NCBI RefSeq assembly: GCF_003721225.1
Contig: NZ_RIZI01000191.1
Location: 1-64,000, forward strand
Length of the DNA stretch: 64,000 nt
Source: Acidithiobacillus sulfuriphilus
Lineage (GTDB): Bacteria > Pseudomonadota > Gammaproteobacteria > Acidithiobacillales > Acidithiobacillaceae
Reading direction: 5' to 3'
In this document: positions 1 to 7,603 of the stretch, one piece after another
Numbering within the stretch: position 1 is the stretch's first letter
How the letters are laid out: every line of letters begins with the position of its first letter
Program-made: the position numbers and the translations under genes
The notes under the pieces: generated by a model
Told to the model about the DNA's origin: nothing
Database searches by the model: none
The model's input: the letters and a program-made list of their open reading frames with translations, nothing else

Positions 1-82
1 TTGACCCTGTTTGAGACCCCGATTTCGGCACTTGGAAATGGCGCCATTACGCCGACCATCGGTGGCACCATATTGCCGGCCG

Positions 83-340
83 GTGACAATCGGCAAGGTC
101 GGCAAGTCCAGTGTTAGCGCCAAGCCCGCCGGCAAGAGCCGGTTCGCTGACCTGGTGAATTATGTCGCCCGCGAGGCGGACGGCAAGGGCCGTGAGGTGG
201 ACAGAGGTGAGATGGGTGTTCTGAACATGGACGCCCACGCGAAGAGCTTGGGTTTCACCATCAAGCAGATGGATAGGGTGATCGCCAAGTTTGCACAACC
301 GGCACAACCGACAAATCACGCCACCTTCAGCGCAGGCTGA
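83..340 (+). pseudogene. relaxase-like remnant at element edge
   Basis: Short open frame from a GTG at 83 to a stop at 340. Residues around FADLVNYVAREADGKGREVD, preceded by a GKS-type stretch, resemble the N-terminal part of plasmid and ICE relaxases, where a GKS...F..LVNY(I/V) segment opens the nuclease domain. The usual HxH/HUH metal motif and the catalytic tyrosine region are absent, and the tail (PAQPAQPTNHATF) looks like foreign sequence joined on, so this is probably a decayed fragment. It sits inside the element bounded by the tRNA-Arg next to the recombinase gene, which fits a mobilisation function. A small unrelated protein cannot be excluded; an open frame without recognisable similarity also runs from base 1 to 117 in frame 1. 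Confidence 0.35.
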
Positions 341-525
341 TGGTGAAGCCGTAGCAATTCACCTTCCGGCAGTGTTAAAAACGCATACGCCTCCCCGCTC
401 AGGTTGGCGAACTCCACCAGGAATACCCCCGGCGAGAGGACTTCGACAATGGTGCCGACCTGTCCACGATGAAGCCCCTTTTTGGGGTGCGCCTTCACCA
501 AGGCGACTACATCCAGCAGTTTCAT
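316..525 (-). CDS. DUF4926 domain protein
   Basis: A 69-residue protein, MKLLDVVAL...KKGLHRGQVGTIVEVL...FLVEF, matching the compact DUF4926 fold: a small beta-rich domain with the conserved RGQVGTIVE turn followed by a VEF strand. Its ATG overlaps the stop of the upstream DUF6883 gene by four bases (ATGA), so translation is probably coupled. DUF4926 and DUF6883 genes are, as I recall, often neighbours, and a toxin-antitoxin or immunity-like relation has been suspected from that; no activity can be read from the sequence. It is the last gene of the recombinase operon. The call to the family is good; the role is unknown. Confidence 0.8.
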   Translation of the reverse strand: MKLLDVVALVKAHPKKGLHRGQVGTIVEVLSPGVFLVEFANLSGEAYAFLTLPEGELLRLHHQPALKVA

Positions 526-878
526 GATTGACTCCCAAGTGCCGACTTATGGACATAACAACTTACCAGACGCGGGAACTGCTCCGTCTTACGCACTATC
601 CAGACTGACCGAATCATGGCGGACTTTCCTTCGTGCCCAATCGCAAAGTCTAGCACGTACAAATCCCCGTGCTCGGCTGGCCCGGCGATCTCCGCAGTTT
701 CGCTCTCCGCCGCTCGTAACAGAGCTTGTTTGAGGGTTTGCCAGGCGGCCCGATCAATGCCCAGAACTGAAAGAAATACCCGTGCCTTGTGGCGTCCTTC
801 CGGGTGCTCCGGATTCAGACAATACCCGATGAGCTTTTCGTCGTCCACAACGGCGCGATCTCCGCCCGGTAGCTTCAC
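522..878 (-). CDS. DUF6883 domain protein
   Basis: 118 residues starting at a GTG that overlaps the stop of the recombinase gene (GTGA). The body has the DUF6883 pattern: a LPGGDRAVVDDEKLIGYCL start, the NPEHPEGRHKARVF motif (His and Arg in an HPxGRHKAR block), a middle W..L...LL helix and a C-terminal beta hairpin ending in RLVSCYV. Many members sit beside DUF4926 genes or at the C-terminus of larger polymorphic proteins, which suggests but does not prove an effector or toxin role. The tight coupling to an integrase on one side and DUF4926 on the other means all three proteins are made from one message. The start is set by the 4-base overlap, since no upstream in-frame alternative fits better. 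Confidence 0.8.
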   Translation of the reverse strand: MKLPGGDRAVVDDEKLIGYCLNPEHPEGRHKARVFLSVLGIDRAAWQTLKQALLRAAESETAEIAGPAEHGDLYVLDFAIGHEGKSAMIRSVWIVRKTEQFPRLVSCYVHKSALGSQS

Positions 879-1912
879 CGGTTCCCCCGCTTCGCCCCGG
901 CCAACCGCTCCACCAGATTGACCGTCCGCAAATGCGTGTAGCGCGAAAGCATTTGCAGGCTCTTGTGCCCGGTGATGGCGCGAATCTCCATGAGGTCGAG
1001 GTCCGTGCGCTCGAAAAACCGGCTCGTGGCTTCATGGCGCAGGTCATGCAGATGCAGCGCGTCATCGCCCCAGCCTCCAGCAATGCCCGCCGCCGCCCGC
1101 GCCCGGCCCCAGGCGCTGTCGATGCCGTCCGCGGACAACCCGAATACCGATCCGCTCAGATTACGCGGCAGCGTCGCCAGGGACTCCAAGGCTCCCGGTG
1201 ACAGGGGCACCGTTCGCGCCTCGCCATTCTTGGTCTTGGGCAGGAACAGCGAGCGGGCCTTGAGGTCGACGTGTTCCCAGGTCAGGGACGCCAGATCTTC
1301 CCGGCGCATGGCCGTCTCCACGGCCAAAACGATCAAACAGGCCAAGCGCAGGTCGGCAGCGCCGATAAGTGCGCCCATCTCTCCCTCCCGCACCCGCCGC
1401 TCGCGGCCCTTGGGCAGCCGGGGCTTGCGCACCCGCGCCACCGGGTTGTCGAGCGATTCCATGCCCCAGTCCCCTTGCGCCACCGTGAACAGATGGGACA
1501 GGACGGCAAGGTGCAGGCGGATGGTGTTGGCGCTTTTTTCTTCTCCTTCCATCTCCTTGACCGCCGCCGCCACATCCACGCCGCGGATCTCGGCGACGAT
1601 CCGCCGGGCGATGGGCCGTTGCAGCCACTGGCGAATGAACCCCCGCTCCGGCCCCTGCCCACTGGGCTTCTTGCTCGGCGTGATTTCCCGCTGGTAACGC
1701 TCGAAGCACTCGCCCAGAGTGGTGCGCTCCGCTTCGCCACGAGAGACGAAGACCCCCCGCTCCACTTCCGATTCCACCTGCCGCGCCCATGCCTGCGCCT
1801 GCGACTTTTTCTCAAAGGTTTTGGATTGTGCCGGATACCCATTGCGCCGGACCTGCGCCTGCCAGCCGATGGTAACGCCGTCACGGTCCTTTCGGGGGTT
1901 AATACTCGCCAT
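875..1912 (-). CDS. tyrosine recombinase/integrase
   Basis: A 345-residue phage/ICE-type integrase. The N-terminus (INPRKDRDGVTIGWQAQVRRNGYPAQSKTF) is the beta-sheet arm-binding domain, followed by a SAM-like core-binding domain. The catalytic domain shows the active residues: Arg in the MRREDLASLTW block, the HxxR box in LHDLRHEATSRFFE, His in ITGHKSLQMLSRYTH and the nucleophile Tyr in SRYTH. The frame extends to a GTG at 1933, but the ATG at 1912 has the standard N-terminus (MASINPRK) and a GGGAG stretch upstream, so 1912 is preferred. It starts 104 bases from the 3' end of tRNA-Arg, the typical arrangement for an element inserted at a tRNA gene. Its stop overlaps the DUF6883 start. Confidence 0.93.
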   Translation of the reverse strand: MASINPRKDRDGVTIGWQAQVRRNGYPAQSKTFEKKSQAQAWARQVESEVERGVFVSRGEAERTTLGECFERYQREITPSKKPSGQGPERGFIRQWLQRPIARRIVAEIRGVDVAAAVKEMEGEEKSANTIRLHLAVLSHLFTVAQGDWGMESLDNPVARVRKPRLPKGRERRVREGEMGALIGAADLRLACLIVLAVETAMRREDLASLTWEHVDLKARSLFLPKTKNGEARTVPLSPGALESLATLPRNLSGSVFGLSADGIDSAWGRARAAAGIAGGWGDDALHLHDLRHEATSRFFERTDLDLMEIRAITGHKSLQMLSRYTHLRTVNLVERLAGAKRGNR

Positions 1913-1969
1913 CGCGCTGCACTCCCGCTGCACTGTTCAGAAGCTATAGTGCAGCATATTTGCAGCGAA

Positions 1970-2007
1970 AAAACAAAAAGGCACCTAGGAAACCGTCCTA
2001 AGTGCCT
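1970..2007 (-). terminator. intrinsic terminator of tRNA-Arg
   Basis: On the minus strand a 12-base hairpin arm (1996-2007, AGGCACTTAGGA) pairs with 1979-1990 (TCCTAGGTGCCT) with one mismatch around a 5-base loop, followed by a U-rich run (CTTTTTGTTTTTTT). It lies directly behind the tRNA-Arg gene and in front of the recombinase gene, so it should isolate the recombinase from tRNA transcription. Confidence 0.9.
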
Positions 2008-2015
2008 GATTTATC

Positions 2016-2092
2016 TGGTGCGCTCGGAGAGATTCGAACTCCCGACCTACTGATTCGTAGTCAGTTGCTCTATCCAGCTGAGCTACGAGCGC
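2016..2092 (-). tRNA. tRNA-Arg (anticodon ACG)
   Basis: Full cloverleaf of 77 bases with CCA encoded. The acceptor arm is GCGCTCG/CGAGCGC, the D arm GCTC...GAGC, the anticodon arm ACTGA-CTACGAA-TCAGT gives anticodon ACG (A34 expected to become inosine to read CGU/CGC/CGA), and the T arm has GTTCGAAT. The 3' end faces the recombinase gene, making the 3' half the probable attachment site. Confidence 0.97.
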
Positions 2093-2104
2093 GTTGCGGC
2101 ATAG

Positions 2105-2133
2105 AATATACTTGGAAGAGGAAAGCGGGTCAA
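2105..2133 (-). promoter_or_regulatory. sigma-70 promoter of tRNA-Arg
   Basis: On the minus strand TTGACC (2133-2128), a 17-base spacer and TATATT (2110-2105) place the transcription start a few bases before the mature 5' end at 2092. Both hexamers are close to consensus. Confidence 0.85.
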
Positions 2134-2236
2134 CGCCCGCTAGGGACACGCTAGGGACGTTGGCCCGTAGTCCTGGCGGGGATGGGGTGGAGGGGAAATT
2201 GTGGTACAGTCCACGCAAAATGGCGAAGGAAGTGGA

Positions 2237-4000
2237 ATGGCCAAGGCACAGCGTGTTGATCAACGGTTGATGCAGGAGGGGCGGCGCACGCGGGGCGCGC
2301 TCTATTTCGGGATCGGGTTGGGGGTTGCGGCGGGGTTGTTGATCATCGTCCAGGCGATATTGTTGGCGCGTGTGGTCAACGATGTCGCTTTTTTGGACAA
2401 GACGCTGCACGATGTCATGCCTTTGTTATGGGCGATGCTGGGTATTTTCCTGCTGCGCGCAGCCCTTTCCTGGGGTAGCGAGGTGGTGGCCTTCCAGGCC
2501 AGCGCGAAGATCAAGACTTATCTGCGGGAACGCATTTTTTCCCACCTCCTGACGCTCGGGCCGGTCCATGCGGGGGGCGAGCGGAGCGCCGACATCGCCA
2601 GCACCATGATCGAAGGGGTGGAGGCGCTGGAGCCGTACTTTTCCCGCTATCTGCCGCAAATGGCCCTGGTCAGCCTGATTCCCCTGGCGATCCTGGCCTT
2701 TGTCTTTCCGGCCGACTGGATCAGCGGCCTGATCCTGGTCATTGCCGGACCCCTCATTCCTTTTTTTATGGTCCTGGTGGGCTACAAGGCGGAGGCCATC
2801 AATCAGCGCCAATGGCAGAAACTGCTGTTGATGAGCGCCCATTTCCTGGATGTGGTGCAGGGCCTGACCACCCTGAAAATCTTCGGCCGCGCCAAGGATG
2901 AAATAGAGATCGTGGCGCGCATCTCCGATGATTATCGCCGGACCACCATGGCGGGCCTGAAAGTGGCCTTTATGACGTCGGCGGTGCTGGAATTTTTTGC
3001 CAGCCTTTCCATCGCCCTGGTGGCGGTGTCCTTTGGCGCCCGCCTGCTGAATAACTCCGTGCCGTTTTATACGGCATTTTTTGTGCTCCTGCTGGCCCCG
3101 GAATTTTTCAACCCCCTGCGCGGGCTGTCTACCCATTATCATGCGCGGATGAGCGCCATCGCCGCCGCCAAGCGCATTTTCGAGATCCTCGATCTGCCTG
3201 CTCCGGCCTCCGCAGCGTCACGGGAAACCCTTGCTCCGGGGGCGCAAATCTCGCTTTCCTGCCACGACCTGCATTTTGCCTATGAAACGGGCCGCGTCGC
3301 CCTGGACGGGCTGGATTGCGCGATCCCGGCGGGCAAGGTCACCGCCCTGGTGGGGCGCAGCGGCGCGGGCAAGAGTACCCTGGCCAACGTCTTCCTGGGT
3401 TTTGTCACCCCGCAATCCGGGGAGATCGTGGTCAACGGACAGATCCCCCTCAATGCCCTGGAGCGGGAACAATGGTGGCGGCATCTGGCCTGGGTGCCGC
3501 AAAATCCCCGCCTTTTTCATGGCAGCATTGCCGACAATATCCGTCTGGGCAAACCCGACGCCACGGAGCAGGAACTGCGGGACGCGGCGCGGCAGGCCTA
3601 TGCCCTGGAATTCATCGAAGCCTTGCCCCAGGGCTTTGGGACCATGGTGGGTGATCTGGGGCAGGGACTTTCGGGAGGGCAGATCCAGCGTGTGGCCCTG
3701 GCACGGGCGTTTCTCAAGAATCCGGACCTGCTGATCCTCGACGAGGCGACGGCCAACCTGGATATGGAGAGCGAGGCGCTGGTGTTGGACGCCATCGACC
3801 GCCTGGCGAAGGGGCGAACCGTAGTGGTCATTGCCCATCGTCTGGCTACCGCAGAGCGGGCCGACCATATCCTGGTCCTGGACGAGGGGCGGGTGGTGGA
3901 AGCGGGTTCGCATCAGGAATTACTCGCGGCCGGCGGACCCTACACCCGCTTGGTCGCCGCTTATCGGGGGGACCATGGGCGAACTTTGGCGTCTGCTTAA
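2237..4000 (+). CDS. cydD: ABC exporter subunit CydD
   Basis: A 587-residue fused permease-ATPase: six membrane segments in about the first 310 residues, then an ATP-binding domain with Walker A GRSGAGKST, signature LSGGQIQRVALARA and Walker B LLILDEA. With CydC it forms the heterodimer that in E. coli exports cysteine and glutathione and is needed to assemble cytochrome bd oxidase. The ATG at 2237 is chosen because it follows GAAGGA at good distance; the frame also opens upstream at 2201. The gene overlaps cydC by 26 bases. No cydAB is present in the window, so the oxidase must be encoded elsewhere. The TLKIFGRAKDE segment of the coupling region supports CydD rather than a lipid exporter. 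Confidence 0.9.
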   Translation: MAKAQRVDQRLMQEGRRTRGALYFGIGLGVAAGLLIIVQAILLARVVNDVAFLDKTLHDVMPLLWAMLGIFLLRAALSWGSEVVAFQASAKIKTYLRERIFSHLLTLGPVHAGGERSADIASTMIEGVEALEPYFSRYLPQMALVSLIPLAILAFVFPADWISGLILVIAGPLIPFFMVLVGYKAEAINQRQWQKLLLMSAHFLDVVQGLTTLKIFGRAKDEIEIVARISDDYRRTTMAGLKVAFMTSAVLEFFASLSIALVAVSFGARLLNNSVPFYTAFFVLLLAPEFFNPLRGLSTHYHARMSAIAAAKRIFEILDLPAPASAASRETLAPGAQISLSCHDLHFAYETGRVALDGLDCAIPAGKVTALVGRSGAGKSTLANVFLGFVTPQSGEIVVNGQIPLNALEREQWWRHLAWVPQNPRLFHGSIADNIRLGKPDATEQELRDAARQAYALEFIEALPQGFGTMVGDLGQGLSGGQIQRVALARAFLKNPDLLILDEATANLDMESEALVLDAIDRLAKGRTVVVIAHRLATAERADHILVLDEGRVVEAGSHQELLAAGGPYTRLVAAYRGDHGRTLASA

Positions 4001-5744
4001 ACTTTTTGCTCCGTACCGCGGCTGGATCCTCAGCGGTGCCTTGTTGGCCCTGCTGACCATCCTCTCCAATTTCGGCCTCCTGGCCCTTTCGGGCTGGTTC
4101 CTGGCCAGCGCCGCCGTGGCGGGGCTGGGAGGAATTGCCACCCAGAACCTGTTCAACTTCTTTACCCCCGCTGCCGGCGTGCGTGGTTTTGCGACGGTTC
4201 GTGTCGTCTCCCGCTACCTGGAGCGCATCGTCACCCATGAGGCGACCTTTCGTTTGCTGTCCCGCCTGCGCAGTTGGTTTTATGCCCGCCTGGAGCCGTT
4301 GGCTCCCGCCGGCCTGCAGGGATATCGGGCGGGTGACATCCTGTCCCGTATCGTTGCCGATATCGATACGCTCAATAACTTCTATCTGCGGGTGTTTACG
4401 CCCTTTCTCGTGGCTGGGCTGGCGGCCTTGATCATGGCGGGATTCTTTGCCCTGTTTTCTTGGACGGTGGGTTTGACCTTGCTGCTTTTCCTGGCGGTGG
4501 CGGGTCTGGCCTTGCCCCTGCTGACGGAGCGCTTGGGCGCCAAGCTGGGGCGGGAGATGACCAATATCAATGCGGATTTGCGCGTGCAACTGGTGGACGG
4601 GATGCAGGGGATGGGGGAAATCCTCACCTACAACGCCGGACCGGTGGTGCGCGCCCATGCCGCCGCCCTCAATGATCAACTGATTCAGCGGCAGGGCCGG
4701 ATGAGCGTGATTACCGGCTGGGGGAGTGCGGGCATGGGGCTGCTCACCAACTTGGGCATGTGGTGCATCGTGATCCTGGCCATTCCGTTGGTCGTGCATG
4801 GCCATTTGTCGGGTCCGGAATTGCCCATGCTCGCCTTGGGGTCCCTTGCCGCCTTTGAGGCCATTGCCGCCTTACCCCTGGCTTTTCAGTTCCTTGGGCA
4901 GACCAGGGAGGCGGCACGGCGCATTTTTGCGGTGGCGGACCAACCCTTGCCCTTCGCCGATGCCCCTGGACCCGCGCCGCAGCCCCGGCGTCTGGACCTT
5001 CGCCTGACGGATGTGCATCTGCGCTATGCCGATAGCGCGCGTCCCGCCCTGGACGGCGTTGACCTGGAAGTTGCCCAGGGGTCGCGGGTGGCGGTGCTGG
5101 GGGTGACGGGGGCGGGCAAAAGCAGTCTCGTGAATCTCCTGTTGCGTTTTTATGACTATCAGGAGGGGCGGGTGCAGTTTGGCGGGCATGAGTTACGGGA
5201 TTATCCGGGAGATAACCTGCGCCGTTATTTCGCGGTGGTTTCGCAGCGCTCTTATCTCTTTCACAGCACCGTCCGCGATAATCTCCTGGTGGCCAAAGGC
5301 GACGCCACGGAGGATGAACTCTGGGAGGCACTGGCGGTGGCGCAGTTGGATGAATTTGTGCGGGCGCAGCCGGCTGGGCTGGATACCATCGTGGGCGAGG
5401 GCGGCGTCAAGCTTTCCGGTGGGCAGGGGCGGCGCGTGGCCATTGCGCGGGCCATCCTCAAAAACGCCCCCTGGCTGATTCTGGATGAGCCGACCGAGGG
5501 CCTGGATCCGGTAACCGAAATGGAGTTTCTTCGTGACCTGCAAGCGGTCATGGCGGGCAGGACGGTGCTTTATATCACCCATCGCCTCATCGGTCTCGAA
5601 GCGATGGATAGGATCTATGTCCTGGAGGACGGCCGGGTTCTGGAATCCGGGGATTATGCCACGCTCTTGCGCCGCGGCGGCCAGTTTACCCGCTTTGCCA
5701 CCTTTCGCGGCGCCTTTGAGGCCCTTTCTGCCCCCCAGAGTTGA
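3975..5744 (+). CDS. cydC: ABC exporter subunit CydC
   Basis: 589 residues with a six-helix permease domain and an ATPase domain: Walker A GVTGAGKSS, signature LSGGQGRRVAIARA, Walker B WLILDEPTEGLDP. It is the partner of CydD in thiol export and cytochrome bd maturation. The start ATG at 3975 lies inside the end of cydD and gives the expected N-terminus MGELWRLLKLFAPYRGW; the longer open frame upstream is an artefact of the overlap. The membrane part carries the CydC-type GVRGFATVRVVSRYLERIVTHEATFRLLS region. The next gene downstream faces it with only 15 bases between, and no clear terminator hairpin is visible there. Confidence 0.9.
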   Translation: MGELWRLLKLFAPYRGWILSGALLALLTILSNFGLLALSGWFLASAAVAGLGGIATQNLFNFFTPAAGVRGFATVRVVSRYLERIVTHEATFRLLSRLRSWFYARLEPLAPAGLQGYRAGDILSRIVADIDTLNNFYLRVFTPFLVAGLAALIMAGFFALFSWTVGLTLLLFLAVAGLALPLLTERLGAKLGREMTNINADLRVQLVDGMQGMGEILTYNAGPVVRAHAAALNDQLIQRQGRMSVITGWGSAGMGLLTNLGMWCIVILAIPLVVHGHLSGPELPMLALGSLAAFEAIAALPLAFQFLGQTREAARRIFAVADQPLPFADAPGPAPQPRRLDLRLTDVHLRYADSARPALDGVDLEVAQGSRVAVLGVTGAGKSSLVNLLLRFYDYQEGRVQFGGHELRDYPGDNLRRYFAVVSQRSYLFHSTVRDNLLVAKGDATEDELWEALAVAQLDEFVRAQPAGLDTIVGEGGVKLSGGQGRRVAIARAILKNAPWLILDEPTEGLDPVTEMEFLRDLQAVMAGRTVLYITHRLIGLEAMDRIYVLEDGRVLESGDYATLLRRGGQFTRFATFRGAFEALSAPQS

Positions 5745-5759
5745 TGGCCGCCCCAGGGC

Positions 5760-6101
5760 TTAATGCCTGCCCGCAGCGCCGGAGAGGAGTTCCTCTTTGA
5801 GTTGCTGACTCTGCTGGATTGCCGACTGGCAGGCGGCGCTGGCGGGGTTTTGCAGACATTGCAGTTCATGGCCGAGGAGTTGCGTGGTGGCCTGCTGCAG
5901 GTGTTGCCGCGGGACCCCGGCCTCGGGTTTGCTGGTGAGCCACGAAACGCCATAGCCCAACACGGTGGACAAGGCCGTGGCAATGAGAAAGACCAGCATC
6001 GTGCGGGTAAAGCCGGACGGCAGGCCTTGTTCTTCCAGACGGCGGTGGCTATACCAGGCGATGAACGGATAACTGGCGATGCCCGCAAGCAGACCCCACA
6101 T
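5760..6101 (-). CDS. small membrane protein of unknown function
   Basis: 113 residues, not recognised as a named family. Two hydrophobic segments are visible, about residues 1-18 (MWGLLAGIASYPFIAWYS) and 34-55 (TMLVFLIATALSTVLGYGVSWL), followed by a polar, Gln-rich C-terminal half with two cysteines about ten residues apart (ELQCLQNPASAACQ), which could form a disulphide if periplasmic. The ATG comes immediately after the ygfZ stop with no gap, so it is translated from the ygfZ message. It overlaps nothing downstream. Confidence 0.65.
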   Translation of the reverse strand: MWGLLAGIASYPFIAWYSHRRLEEQGLPSGFTRTMLVFLIATALSTVLGYGVSWLTSKPEAGVPRQHLQQATTQLLGHELQCLQNPASAACQSAIQQSQQLKEELLSGAAGRH

Positions 6102-7070
6102 TTACGGTTCCTTGGGGGTATCTAGGGGCAGCGGGTAGGGTAGATCCAGGATCGTCAGGGGGGTCCCATCGGCCTTGCCCGCATGGAGGATGTCGGCGCT
6201 GTTGGCGGCACGCAGCACCGCCAGGGCCTCCCAGCCGCTACCGCTGGCTATGGCATTGATGACCAGACCAATGCCCTGATCAGGCAGAGCGTCGGTGTAA
6301 ATCTCTTCCCCTACGGTCAGTGGGGCAGCGGCCTGTACGCGATAGGTTTGATTCTTGAGGCGGCCCAGGTAGTGTGACCGTGCGACAATTTCCTGGCCGG
6401 GATAGCAGCCTTTGGTGAAACTGATGCCGCCCAAGGACTCCAGGTTCAGTTCCTGGGGAATGACTTTCTCCGTGGTGGCGAGGCTGATCAATGCCACTCC
6501 GGAACGAATGGCCAGTTCCTGCCAGGCCCCATAATCCGCAGGCGCCGCGCCCCCTGCGGCGAGGCTTTGGCGCAGGGCGGCGGCGGGCTGGGCGCGGACG
6601 ATCAGGAGATAGGCTTCACAATCGGCCCAGGGCAAGCGGGTGGCAATCCAGTCCTCGACGGCCACGCCGGCATTGGCTTCCGCCACCATGGCAACGTCCA
6701 GGATGCGGGAGAGCAAGGCGCCGCTCCCGGGGCCGGCAACGCCCAGGAGCTCCCATTGGGGCTCGCCACGCTCCAGTTCGACCTTGGTCATCAAGCGGAA
6801 CTTGCGCAAACGCTCCAAGACCGGATCGGCCAGGTCCCGCGCCAAGCTGAGCCAGAAGCCCTCCCTGTCGCGCTGTATATAAAAATTGGCAATGATCCGC
6901 CCCTTGGGGGTGTTGTAGCTGCTCCATTGGCCGCAGCCCACTTGCAATGCGCGCAGATCGTTGGAAAACTGGCCTTGGAGGAATTTTTCCGCCTCTGCCC
7001 CAGTGGCTCTGATGAGTCCCTGTCCGGTGCCGAGAGGGGTGGAAAAGAGGGTGATAGAAGGAGACGGCAT
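6102..7070 (-). CDS. ygfZ: folate-binding YgfZ/CAF17 family protein
   Basis: 322 residues related to the glycine cleavage T-protein fold. The diagnostic block KGCYPGQEIVARSHYLGRLK near residue 230 contains the conserved Cys of the YgfZ family (K-G-C-Y-x-G-Q-E). YgfZ helps in assembly or repair of iron-sulfur proteins and depends on tetrahydrofolate. The ATG at 7070 has GAAGGAGA just upstream and yields the usual N-terminus; the open frame extends much further but into low-quality sequence with no family match. It is divergent from the YgfX-like gene and lies upstream of the small membrane protein gene. YgfZ near nadB and rpoE is a common gammaproteobacterial order. Confidence 0.9.
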   Translation of the reverse strand: MPSPSITLFSTPLGTGQGLIRATGAEAEKFLQGQFSNDLRALQVGCGQWSSYNTPKGRIIANFYIQRDREGFWLSLARDLADPVLERLRKFRLMTKVELERGEPQWELLGVAGPGSGALLSRILDVAMVAEANAGVAVEDWIATRLPWADCEAYLLIVRAQPAAALRQSLAAGGAAPADYGAWQELAIRSGVALISLATTEKVIPQELNLESLGGISFTKGCYPGQEIVARSHYLGRLKNQTYRVQAAAPLTVGEEIYTDALPDQGIGLVINAIASGSGWEALAVLRAANSADILHAGKADGTPLTILDLPYPLPLDTPKEP

Positions 7071-7102
7071 GACGGTAAACCCCCAAATCGTGGCCCCACA
7101 TC

Positions 7103-7603
7103 GTGGAGCATAATGCCTGTGATCATACCCCTTCGGCGGGTCTGGACAAAGCCATGGACCGCCTGGACCTGCCCGTGGGCTACGGCCGCTCTCTGCTCTA
7201 TGCGTTCCCCTACCTGAGCGCCGCCGGTGTGGCCCTGACCGTCGCTTTCCAGGATTGGTCCTGGGGCCTCGGGCTGCTACTGGGCCTGGTCCTGCCGGCC
7301 TATTGGTGGCAATGCCCTTTGCCCGGAGCACGGCGGGCGGCGGACTTGCCCGTAGCCCTGAGTTTGGCGGGATCGGGCGAGCTCTCGTTGCACTTGTCTG
7401 ATGGCAGGAGCATTGCCTGCGTTCTGTCCGGGGCTCCCCTCCTGCGTCCCCGCTTCGGGGCGGTGCAATTGCGCAGGATGGACGGGCGCCGCTACAGCAT
7501 TCTGGCGTTCTTCCCTGCAGGTCATGGGTCCTGGCGCCATTGGCGCCTCAGGCTTCGGGCGGAATGGGACGCTGCCGCGGGGCGGGCCAGTCGCGCTGCA
7601 TGA
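7103..7603 (+). CDS. YgfX-like membrane protein
   Basis: About 166 residues with two adjoining membrane segments near residues 33-68 (LYAFPYLSAAGVALTVAF and GLGLLLGLVLPAYWW) and a soluble C-terminal half ending in WRHWRLRLRAEWD. The layout, length and position between ygfZ and nadB match the YgfX/CptA family, which in E. coli is paired with SdhE (YgfY) and affects FtsZ and MreB or flavinylation. Here no sdhE-like gene is present next to it. The GTG at 7103 gives the longest product; an ATG at 7154 is an alternative and neither has a strong ribosome site. The 3' end overlaps the end of nadB by 56 bases in convergent orientation. Sequence similarity is weak, so the family call leans on context. 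Confidence 0.55.
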   Translation: MEHNACDHTPSAGLDKAMDRLDLPVGYGRSLLYAFPYLSAAGVALTVAFQDWSWGLGLLLGLVLPAYWWQCPLPGARRAADLPVALSLAGSGELSLHLSDGRSIACVLSGAPLLRPRFGAVQLRRMDGRRYSILAFFPAGHGSWRHWRLRLRAEWDAAAGRASRAA

